From assembly GCA_015490465.1 (NCBI GenBank), contig WFXS01000109.1, positions 1 through 41,807 on the forward strand: a stretch of 41,807 nt of DNA, read 5' to 3'. Below are positions 33,966 through 41,807 of this stretch, in pieces (position 1 is the first letter of the stretch; each line of letters starts with the position of its first letter). The stretch is from Caldifarciminota bacterium (GTDB taxonomy: Bacteria; Hydrothermota; Hydrothermia; LBFQ01). Under the pieces are notes generated by a model. The model had not been told where the DNA came from. It worked only from the letters and a program-made list of their open reading frames with translations, and searched no databases. The translations under genes and the position numbers were made by a program.

Positions 33966-35564
33966 ATGAGGAATATGCTAAGACTGACCTTAAGCGTGGG
34001 CGTGTTAGTAGGGTGGCTGGGCGTGGTGTTCGCCCAGTCTTACGAGCCGTATAGTCCTCTTGATCCGGAGTGGCGTCAGGGACGCCACGACTACAAGAAA
34101 ACGGCAAGGGCACCTCTGAGGTGCGATGCTCCCCCTTCAACTTACTCGTTCACCGAGAGACAGGATCCTAACGACTCCTACATCTACCTTACGACGGGTG
34201 ACAGGGACGGGGACGGAGTTACGGAGATATTCTACGTGGGGGACGACCGTGGAGCGTGGGATGGCTCTCCCAACGTGTGGATGGCATCAAGCGGCGCCGT
34301 CCTGTGTGATAACGCTTTCTGGGCAGACCAGGCTGCGGGGGAGTGCGTGATAACTACCAGCGGTGAGGTCTACTGCCCTCTTACGGAGACGGACACATGG
34401 GGCGGTGTGGACGGGTACTTTACCAAGGGTACCAACTCCTGCGGCGAGGTCTACAGGCGCTCCGAGGGTGAGACGCACTCCAACCTGACCATAGACGACG
34501 TGGACAACGATGGAACGCCTGAGATATTCAGAGGACTCGGGTCGTGGGCCATATCTGTCAGAGCGGCAAACAGCTACCTTGAGAACTGGAGCGTAAACCT
34601 CGGTTCCAACGTGGGTACTCCGGTAGTCGGAGACTTTGACGGTAACGGTAGTAAGGACGTGTGCTTCCCTCTGGCGAACGGTCAAATAAGGTGCTTCAAC
34701 GCTGCTACGGGAGCCTCTCTCTGGACCACCTCAACGCCGTGCGGCTGGGGTCCCACGCTTACGAGTGGAGAGTACGGTCCCCCCTCTTACTGGACGCAGG
34801 CTCTGATGGCCGACGATATAAACAGAGACGGAAGGGACGAGCTGGTTATCCTTGGAAACAGCTGTACTGCCGTCTATCAACACAACGGTACCAGCTTCGT
34901 ATCCATGTGGAACGCTGCCTACGGCTCCGATAGGGCGGGCGCCATAGGAGACGTTACGGGGGACGGCTACTACGATGTTGTAATAGGGAACGGAGGCACC
35001 TTCTACGTACTTGACGGTCTGACCGGTAGTCTGGTAGCCTCCTTTACTCCTACCGATGGCTCAATAAACCAGAACTGCTCTGCACCCACTATAGCCGATA
35101 TAAACGGAGACATGGTATGGGAAGTCCTGACGGCGTGTACCAGACCTGTGGCATACTCGCGTGTTAACTCGTGGGCTTCCGCCGTATGGCAGGCACCCAA
35201 CACTTCCCCGTACTCCATCACCAGCGATCTGGTGGTTTCCAAGGTTACCAATAGTACCCTCATGGTGGTATACGGAGACGCATCGTGCTACGTTGATATA
35301 TGGACGTGTCCCGTGGCCACTATCGGGACGGGTGAGCAGGAGCTCGGCACCGAGGAGAAACCGACCGAGGCGGTTCGGTTCAGCGTTAGGGCGGTTGACG
35401 GTGGTATCATAGTGGAAGGGTACAGGGGTGAGGTCTCCGTATACACCGCATCCGGGTCCCTCGTGAAGAGGGTCAACGTTGAGAACAGGGCGAAGATTGA
35501 CCTCAAAGCCGGAATCTACCTCATCAAGGCCGGATCCAACACCGTCAGCGTTATCGTGCGGTAA
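33966..35564 (+). CDS. FG-GAP/VCBS-repeat surface protein with T9SS-like tail
   Basis: Encodes 532 aa. A canonical signal peptide ends at ...WLGVVFAQS. About six repeats follow, each with a calcium-binding D-x-[DN]-x-D-G core: DRDGDGVTEIFYVG, DDVDNDGTPEIFRG, DFDGNGSKDVCF, DDINRDGRDELVI, DVTGDGYYDVVIG and DINGDMVWEVL. This is an integrin-alpha-like propeller, also rich in cysteines that may pair outside the cell. The C-terminus is a sorting-like domain (VYTASGSLVKRVN...AGIYLIKAGSNTVSVIVR). Strong promoter and terminator suggest a highly expressed, single-gene unit. Confidence 0.8.
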   Translation: MRNMLRLTLSVGVLVGWLGVVFAQSYEPYSPLDPEWRQGRHDYKKTARAPLRCDAPPSTYSFTERQDPNDSYIYLTTGDRDGDGVTEIFYVGDDRGAWDGSPNVWMASSGAVLCDNAFWADQAAGECVITTSGEVYCPLTETDTWGGVDGYFTKGTNSCGEVYRRSEGETHSNLTIDDVDNDGTPEIFRGLGSWAISVRAANSYLENWSVNLGSNVGTPVVGDFDGNGSKDVCFPLANGQIRCFNAATGASLWTTSTPCGWGPTLTSGEYGPPSYWTQALMADDINRDGRDELVILGNSCTAVYQHNGTSFVSMWNAAYGSDRAGAIGDVTGDGYYDVVIGNGGTFYVLDGLTGSLVASFTPTDGSINQNCSAPTIADINGDMVWEVLTACTRPVAYSRVNSWASAVWQAPNTSPYSITSDLVVSKVTNSTLMVVYGDASCYVDIWTCPVATIGTGEQELGTEEKPTEAVRFSVRAVDGGIIVEGYRGEVSVYTASGSLVKRVNVENRAKIDLKAGIYLIKAGSNTVSVIVR

Positions 35565-35584
35565 AGCCGCCTTGCAGCGGGTGT

Positions 35585-35613
35585 AGAGGGGGCTAAAACG
35601 CCCCCTCTTTTTT
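35585..35613 (+). terminator. Rho-independent terminator
   Basis: A 9-bp stem AGAGGGGGC / GCCCCCTCT, loop TAAAAC, then a T-run, closing the FG-GAP gene. Confidence 0.92.
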
Positions 35614-35620
35614 ACGTCCG

Positions 35621-35626
35621 TAGAAT
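35621..35626 (+). promoter_or_regulatory. -10 box of the HhH-barrel gene
   Basis: TAGAAT, 5 nt, then a GTG start. It lies directly after the terminator T-run. Spacing is at the short edge for leaderless use. Confidence 0.4.
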
Positions 35627-35631
35627 GGGAC

Positions 35632-36825
35632 GTGTGGAGTCTCCTCCCCTTCGTGCCGGATACGACCGAGATTACCGTATTCCACGGTTACGTGTTCCAG
35701 ACGGTAGATATAAACTCCTGCGGCAGGGACGAACTGGAAGCCTTACCCTTCCTGACACCGGAGCAGATAGAGAACGTACTTCAGAACAGACCCTATCACG
35801 GCTGGAAGGACTTCCTGAGGAGATCGGGTCTACCGTTACCCGTCGCTTACGCCCTGAAAAGTGTTCTCGTGTTTGGTAATGAAAAACGGTACTACAACAT
35901 CTTTGCGAGAACCGGATTGAGGAACGGTGAGGGTAGTCTACTTTTCAGCTTTAAGGGTAGAACGGGAAACTACGTCTCTCGCCTTTACCTCTCCCGATAC
36001 CGTAGAGCCGTGGCCGTTGGGTACCGGGGAAGGGTCAGACTTCTGGCCGGGAACTATACTATGGCCTCTCCCCTTGGGTTTGCCGGGTACGGAGGGTTCT
36101 ATACAGGGGGATGGGGTCCGAGGTACTCTCCATACTCTTCCCCGTCTATCGTCGTAGGCGTTGGCCTATGGAACGTTAAGGTGGATACCGTAGGGTTGAT
36201 AGGTGGTATAACGGGCAGGTACGGGGGGCTTTTGGTTTTGAGGACGTGGTCCGGAACTTCCGGTGGTGTGGGGTACTTCAGGTACGGTCCGGTCGTTCTG
36301 GAAAGCGCCCTATCCGAGGGTTCTTACGGCCTCGGTGTGGCGGCGGTTGGTAAGGGTGTGGGCTTTCGGTTTACTTACACTGTCGGTGAAAGGTTCTGGG
36401 AAGAGGGAAGATTCTCGCGGACTTACGCCCTGTGGTTTTCCGTGCCTCTATGGGGATACTCCTTCAGGGCTTACGTCTCTCAGGATAAGAGGAGGGTGTC
36501 CGTATCCCTTTATGGACGGGATTACGGCTTGAGGCTGGAGTACTACGAGGTTCCGAGGTTGAGGCTCTACGTCGGGGGCGTGGAGGCCGGTATATGCTCC
36601 GGATGTATGTGGGGAGGGTACAGGTGGAGATGGGGATGGTTCCGCCTTTACTCTTTCACGGTCTCCGGTATCCACATATACGAGGGGGGATCGTCCCGAC
36701 TCATAACGTCCCGTGAGGGCTTTCGTCTATCTTTCGGTATCGGGGGCAGGCGGTTCGGTGTTGAGGGATACTTGCAGGAGGATCGCCACGGGGCATACCT
36801 GTGGACACTTCTTGATCTCCGTTAA
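35632..36825 (+). CDS. HhH domain fused to a probable outer-membrane beta-barrel
   Basis: Encodes 397 aa. The start is short and uncharged (MWSLLPFVP). Residues ~26-62 are a ComEA-like helix-hairpin-helix unit (VDINSCGRDELEALPFLTPE, then QIENVLQNRPYHGW), usually a DNA-backbone binder. From about residue 85 to the end the protein is a run of alternating aromatic/Gly/Val strands with Tyr and Arg (e.g. YVSRLYLSRYRRAVAVGYRG), typical of a 14- to 18-strand outer-membrane barrel. Similar HhH-plus-barrel proteins occur in Bacteroidota. A DNA-uptake role is an inference. The GTG start follows TAGAAT by 5 nt. Confidence 0.68.
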   Translation: MWSLLPFVPDTTEITVFHGYVFQTVDINSCGRDELEALPFLTPEQIENVLQNRPYHGWKDFLRRSGLPLPVAYALKSVLVFGNEKRYYNIFARTGLRNGEGSLLFSFKGRTGNYVSRLYLSRYRRAVAVGYRGRVRLLAGNYTMASPLGFAGYGGFYTGGWGPRYSPYSSPSIVVGVGLWNVKVDTVGLIGGITGRYGGLLVLRTWSGTSGGVGYFRYGPVVLESALSEGSYGLGVAAVGKGVGFRFTYTVGERFWEEGRFSRTYALWFSVPLWGYSFRAYVSQDKRRVSVSLYGRDYGLRLEYYEVPRLRLYVGGVEAGICSGCMWGGYRWRWGWFRLYSFTVSGIHIYEGGSSRLITSREGFRLSFGIGGRRFGVEGYLQEDRHGAYLWTLLDLR

Positions 36826-36839
36826 CGTTCTATCACCAG

Positions 36840-36845
36840 TATAAT
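36840..36845 (+). promoter_or_regulatory. -10 box of ino1
   Basis: Perfect TATAAT, then 8 nt, then ATG, with no ribosome site. The -35 is weak. Confidence 0.62.
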
Positions 36846-36853
36846 ACCCGCTC

Positions 36854-37972
36854 ATGGCAAAGGACAAGATAAGGGTTGCTATAATAGGTGTAGGAAACTG
36901 CGCCTCCTCCCTCGTACAGGGTGTTTACTTCTACAGGAACGCGAAGCCGGGGGACTTCATACCCGGAATAATGCACGTTGATTTCGGAGGTTACCACATA
37001 GGTGACATAGAGTTCGTTGCGGGTGTGGATATAGACGCAAGAAAGGTGGGTAAAGATCTCTCCGAGGCCATATTTGCCCCTCCGAACAACACCTACAAGT
37101 TTACCGACGTACCGAAGTTGAACGCCAAGGTGTACCGCGGCATGACCCACGACGGCATAGGAAGGTACCTGAAGGACGTCATCGTCAAGGCCCCTGGACC
37201 CACGGACGATATAGCCAGGATCTTGAGGGACCTCGGTGTGGACGTGGTCGTAAACTTCCTTCCCGTGGGTAGCGAGGAGGCTACCAAGTGGTACGTTGAA
37301 CAGGTCATTCAGGCCGGGGCGGCCTTCGTCAACGGTATACCTGTCTTCATAGCCACGTCCGAGTACTGGGGGAAGAGGTTTAAGGACGCCGGCCTTCCCG
37401 TTATAGGGGACGACATCAAATCCCAGGTGGGGGCAACGATACTTCACAGGACGCTCGTACAGCTCTTCATAGACCGCGGTGTGAAGCTTGAGAGGACCTA
37501 TCAGATAAACTTCGGAGGGAACACCGACTTCCTGAACATGCTTGAGAGGGAGAGGCTGCACTCCAAGAAGATATCCAAGACGAACGCCGTGAGGTCTCTC
37601 CTGCCCTACGATATAGGGGATGACAACATCCACGTTGGGCCTTCGGACTACATCCCGTGGCTCAAGGACAGGAAGTGGGCTTACATCCGCATGGAGGGTA
37701 CCACCTTCGGTAACGTACCTCTCAACGTTGAGGTGAAGCTGGAGGTCTGGGACAGTCCCAACTCCGCCGGCGTGATGATTGATGCCATAAGGGCGGCCAA
37801 GCTGGCCAAGGACAACGGTCTGGCCGGTCCCATAGTGGAGCCTTCGGCCTACTTCATGAAGACCCCTCCCATCCAGATACCCGACTGGGAAGCCCGCCGT
37901 AGGTTAGAGGAGTGGATACAGAAGTACTCCATCAAGGATAAGAAGGGCGGAAAGAAGGAAGCCAAGAAGTAA
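36854..37972 (+). CDS. ino1: Inositol-3-phosphate synthase
   Basis: A 372-aa NAD-dependent isomerase that cyclises glucose-6-phosphate to inositol-3-phosphate. It matches the short bacterial/archaeal form: [14 protein letters not shown] dinucleotide loop, the [15 protein letters not shown] segment, the [13 protein letters not shown] catalytic region, and [15 protein letters not shown] near the C-terminus. Products feed inositol phospholipids or compatible solutes such as di-myo-inositol phosphate in thermophiles; which applies here is not shown. It ends in a Lys-rich tail ([12 protein letters not shown]). Monocistronic, with leaderless spacing and a strong terminator. Confidence 0.93.
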   Translation: MAKDKIRVAIIGVGNCASSLVQGVYFYRNAKPGDFIPGIMHVDFGGYHIGDIEFVAGVDIDARKVGKDLSEAIFAPPNNTYKFTDVPKLNAKVYRGMTHDGIGRYLKDVIVKAPGPTDDIARILRDLGVDVVVNFLPVGSEEATKWYVEQVIQAGAAFVNGIPVFIATSEYWGKRFKDAGLPVIGDDIKSQVGATILHRTLVQLFIDRGVKLERTYQINFGGNTDFLNMLERERLHSKKISKTNAVRSLLPYDIGDDNIHVGPSDYIPWLKDRKWAYIRMEGTTFGNVPLNVEVKLEVWDSPNSAGVMIDAIRAAKLAKDNGLAGPIVEPSAYFMKTPPIQIPDWEARRRLEEWIQKYSIKDKKGGKKEAKK

Positions 37973-37994
37973 CCGGCCCAGCGCCGGGCTGCAG

Positions 37995-38025
37995 GCCCCC
38001 GCCCGTAGGCGGGGGCATTTAATTT
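37995..38025 (+). terminator. Terminator of ino1
   Basis: A 9-bp stem GCCCCCGCC / GGCGGGGGC with CGTA loop, followed by ATTTAATTT. Confidence 0.85.
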
Positions 38026-38026
38026 A

Positions 38027-38052
38027 TAAAAAATGCCCCCGGAAGGGGGCAT
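38027..38052 (-). terminator. Terminator of gdhA
   Basis: On the minus strand ATGCCCCC-TTCC-GGGGGCAT is followed by TTTTTATAAA. It faces the ino1 terminator, so the two convergent genes each have their own. Confidence 0.88.
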
Positions 38053-38076
38053 GTGGTTCTCTGTCACGGACGTCGT

Positions 38077-39450
<1,374 letters not shown>

Positions 39451-39592
39451 CTCCTGCAGAGGCGTTTTGGTGAAGGGATTTGCCTGAAACATTTTGGCGA
39501 TCGGTCGTATCTGCCGATAGAAACCTACGGGTACGGAACTGATCCGATATGCCTTGTGAAATGGGCGCTCCCGTGAGGTGCGATAACGCACT

Positions 39593-39598
39593 TAAAAT
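39593..39598 (+). promoter_or_regulatory. -10 box fixing the start at 39606
   Basis: TAAAAT, 7 nt, then ATG. It lies inside the longer open frame that begins at 39549 and so argues for the shorter protein. Confidence 0.5.
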
Positions 39599-39605
39599 TC
39601 GGTTT

Positions 39606-40208
39606 ATGCCCCTTCAACTATTACTTTCGGTTGAGCCTGCACCGGACTCCCTCTTTGGGAGATGGGAGGTATGGGAGTACTTTCAAGAGGCTGACACCAC
39701 ACCCCTGCCGGAGGGACCTCAGGGGTACACCCTCAAACTCGGAAACCACATAGCCCTTCAGGATACGTGGTACGACACCTACGAGTACGGTTTTGAGAAA
39801 TACGAAGGTGGTGATCCCTACATGCTCATCAAAGGCAAGCTCTTCCTTGATGATATTGACAGTATCGTCCTCTTTGTGAAGTGCAACTTCCCGTGCTATG
39901 CTGGAGGTCATGGTATAACCCGCACGGGTATAGGTAAGTTAAGACCTTTGTACAATTTCCCCGGAGGCACGGATGGATGGAGGAGGGTGGTTCTCAGGCC
40001 TGCTGGCATGTACGACGTTGATACCACGGATACCACCTTTGAAGGGAGATACAAGGCAGAGTACTACCTGCTCTACAGACACAGGTACCCCGACGGTATG
40101 GTTGAGGTTGTTATAGGAGCCATAAAGAGAAAGGAACCGGGGATATACTACGTCCGGTTTGAGGTATCGCCCCTTTACGTGTATCTGAAAAAGGAGGAGG
40201 AGAGATGA
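39606..40208 (+). CDS. Small exported protein of unknown function
   Basis: Encodes 200 aa from the ATG at 39606. An in-frame ATG at 39549 would add 19 polar residues but would bury the -10 box, so the shorter form is chosen. It starts with a very short uncharged hydrophobic segment (MPLQLLLSVEPAP). The rest is Tyr- and Asp-rich and beta-strand-like (e.g. YKAEYYLLYRHRYPDGMVEV), with a charged end (YLKKEEER) and two close cysteines (KCNFPCYAGG). No family recognised. Periplasmic or outer-membrane placement is inferred. Confidence 0.6.
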   Translation: MPLQLLLSVEPAPDSLFGRWEVWEYFQEADTTPLPEGPQGYTLKLGNHIALQDTWYDTYEYGFEKYEGGDPYMLIKGKLFLDDIDSIVLFVKCNFPCYAGGHGITRTGIGKLRPLYNFPGGTDGWRRVVLRPAGMYDVDTTDTTFEGRYKAEYYLLYRHRYPDGMVEVVIGAIKRKEPGIYYVRFEVSPLYVYLKKEEER

Positions 40209-40432
40209 TCGTCTTTACTGCTGTGCGCCTTCTGATATTATCTCTGAAGATTGGGGGAACATTTGGGGTGAGATGTATATGGGTAGCCGATGCATCGGAT
40301 AACATCTCCATGCGTTCCCTCGTAAAGACGTATTGGGACTCCAAAACTTCAGCCCACTCCTTTAGAATAGCCGACTATGGCTGGAAAGATATACAGGATT
40401 TCTGGGGCCCTCGTGGTTGCGAAGGGCCTTGA
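40205..40432 (+). CDS. Doubtful 75-aa frame between the exported gene and atpA
   Basis: The ATG overlaps the previous stop (ATGA) after GGAGGAGAG, a good ribosome site, and the N-terminus is hydrophobic ([18 protein letters not shown]). However, the last 56 nt overlap atpA in another frame and contain the atpA -10 box. It could be a short translated leader or simply chance. Confidence 0.25.
   Translation: MIVFTAVRLLILSLKIGGTFGVRCIWVADASDNISMRSLVKTYWDSKTSAHSFRIADYGWKDIQDFWGPRGCEGP
40363..40368 (+). promoter_or_regulatory. -10 box of the V-type ATPase operon
   Basis: TAGAAT, then exactly 8 nt, then the ATG of subunit A, with no Shine-Dalgarno sequence. Confidence 0.58.
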
Positions 40433-41807
40433 AGGGGTCCAGATGAACGAGGTCGTCCGCGTCGGCGAAGAGGGACTCGTCGGTGAGGTTATAAGGATCT
40501 CCGGGGATCAGGCCTTCATACAGGTGTACGAGGATACCTCCGGTCTGATGGTGGGGGAGCCGGTTGAGAGGACCGGACAGCCCCTCGCCGTTGAACTGGG
40601 TCCCGGTCTTTTGACACAGGCCTTTGACGGTATTCAGAGGCCCCTTGACCAGATAAGGGTAAAGGTCGGAGATTTCGTTAAGAGGGGGGTGGACGTACCC
40701 GCCCTTCCGAGGGACAGGAGATGGAAGTTCACACCCACGGTGAAGGTGGGGGACAAGATTAGGCCGGGGGCCATAATAGGAACGGTTCCGGAGACCAAAA
40801 GCATAGTCCATAAGGTTATGGTTCCTCCCAACATCGTACCCAACTACGACGAGGAACTGACGGTTGAAGACATAAGGGAGGGGGAGTTTACCGTATGGGA
40901 GACCGTAGCCGTCCTCAAAGACTCCAAGGGCAAGACCCACGAGGTAGCCCTTGCCCACCGTTGGCCCGTCCGTGTAGCCCGTCCCAACAGGGAGAAACTC
41001 CTTCCCACCGTACCCCTCATAACCGGGATGCGTATCCTTGACTTCCTCTTCCCCATAGCCCTCGGAGGGAACGCCGCCATACCGGGCGGTTTTGGTACGG
41101 GTAAGACGGTAACCGAGCAGAGCCTTGCAAAGCACTCTCTGGTTGATATAGTTATCTACATCGGTTGTGGGGAGCGCGGTAACGAGATGACGGAGGTTAT
41201 AGTGGAGTTCCCGGAGCTGGTGGACCCGAAGACGGGAGGCCCCCTGATGGATCGTACCATACTCGTGGTTAACACGTCCAACATGCCCGTTGCGGCCCGT
41301 GAGGCGTCAATCTACACCGGTATAACCCTCGCCGAGTACTACAGGGATATGGGATACAACGTTCTGCTTCTGGCCGACTCCACCAGCCGTTGGGCGGAGG
41401 CTCTCCGTGAGATGTCCTCCCGACTTGAGGAGATGCCCGGTGAGGAGGGTTATCCCACCTACCTCGCCTCCAAGCTGGCCGCCTTCTACGAGAGGACGGG
41501 ACGCGTAGTCGCCCTGAGCGGTGAACAGGGTTCCGTTACGGCCGTGGGTGCCGTCTCCCCTCCGGGTGGGGACTTCTCCGAGCCGGTTGTCCAGAGTACC
41601 CTGAGGGTCGTCGGTGGTTTCTGGGCGCTTGACTCCTCCCTCGCCCGTGCGAGGCACTACCCCGCCATCAACTGGAACATATCCTACACCCTTTACTACA
41701 GCCTCATTAAGCACTGGTTTGAGGAGAACGTCGCCGAAGACTGGACGGATCTACGTATATGGATGACGGACGTCCTCCAGAAGGACAAGGACCTTCAGGA
41801 GATAGTC
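40377..41807 (+). CDS. atpA: V-type ATP synthase subunit A (5' part, cut by window end)
   Basis: The first 477 residues of the catalytic A subunit of a V/A-type ATPase, of about 590 expected. The order is typical: N-terminal barrel ([16 protein letters not shown]), the A-specific bulge region around residues 115-190, P-loop GGFGTGKT (G237-T244), then the [11 protein letters not shown] segment, the adenine-site [19 protein letters not shown], and [23 protein letters not shown]. Most A subunits have GPFGSGKT, so Gly replaces the P-loop Pro here. ATG is chosen by family alignment and by the -10 box 8 nt upstream. It probably opens the operon, as no other ATPase subunit is upstream. Confidence 0.93.
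   Translation, partial: MAGKIYRISGALVVAKGLEGVQMNEVVRVGEEGLVGEVIRISGDQAFIQVYEDTSGLMVGEPVERTGQPLAVELGPGLLTQAFDGIQRPLDQIRVKVGDFVKRGVDVPALPRDRRWKFTPTVKVGDKIRPGAIIGTVPETKSIVHKVMVPPNIVPNYDEELTVEDIREGEFTVWETVAVLKDSKGKTHEVALAHRWPVRVARPNREKLLPTVPLITGMRILDFLFPIALGGNAAIPGGFGTGKTVTEQSLAKHSLVDIVIYIGCGERGNEMTEVIVEFPELVDPKTGGPLMDRTILVVNTSNMPVAAREASIYTGITLAEYYRDMGYNVLLLADSTSRWAEALREMSSRLEEMPGEEGYPTYLASKLAAFYERTGRVVALSGEQGSVTAVGAVSPPGGDFSEPVVQSTLRVVGGFWALDSSLARARHYPAINWNISYTLYYSLIKHWFEENVAEDWTDLRIWMTDVLQKDKDLQEIV

Noticed and set aside
39549-39605. 19-residue N-terminal extension of the 200-aa exported protein
   Set aside because: Polar and without export character, and it contains the probable -10 box.

Overview
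The window looks like a compact chromosomal segment of a thermophilic, Gram-negative-type bacterium outside the well-studied phyla. Evidence: dense genes with convergent ends that overlap, frequent AGG/AGA (Arg) and ATA (Ile) codons, a V-type ATPase A subunit, several exported proteins ending in a type IX secretion (T9SS)-like C-terminal sorting tail (G-[IV]-Y-F-V-K/R-x-G-G-K-V-x-K-x-V-[IV]-R-stop), and a PorX-like response regulator. Promoters read as sigma70-like TATAAT/TAGAAT/TAAAAT, not the TAnnTTTG of Bacteroidota. A candidate phylum such as Hydrothermae or WOR-3 (Stahlbacteria) would fit, but this placement is inference.

Layout. 41-1508: two minus-strand genes for small exported or membrane proteins, each behind the same structured 5' leader, plus a truncated sorting-domain gene. 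1568-9014: nicotinate phosphoribosyltransferase, a minus-strand DUF2207-like protein plus RND efflux pair, and a phosphodiesterase-UvrD/PcrA helicase operon. 9015-9755: a gene-poor AT-rich stretch with decayed CRISPR-like repeats and a possible 56-aa ORF. 9756-15476 (minus): ClpB-like chaperone, PorX-like regulator preceded by a 280-bp cluster of nine GTCTAA sites, and a DUF92 membrane protein. 15537-23618: a long plus-strand operon (exported protein, archease, PanC, 92-aa protein, VWA protein, beta-rich envelope protein, IspE, SpoIID). 23643-36825: mostly surface and envelope genes (cleaved-adhesin-like, GT-C membrane protein, two tandem SBBP propellers, SSS transporter, FG-GAP protein, HhH-barrel protein) with an SDR and a helical-repeat protein. 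36854-41807: inositol-phosphate synthase, glutamate dehydrogenase, a small exported protein and the start of V-type ATPase subunit A, which runs off the window.

Two window-wide patterns stand out. First, most genes that open a transcription unit have a -10 box ending only 7-9 nt before the start codon, which implies leaderless mRNAs, while genes inside operons use Shine-Dalgarno sequences or overlapping stops. Second, nine predicted exported proteins start with a very short hydrophobic segment that has no Lys or Arg in its first ten residues. In several of them the -10 position makes a longer N-terminus very unlikely. The two genes with long structured leaders (41-604 and 732-1007) are the exception to the leaderless rule and are candidates for a shared cis-acting RNA element.
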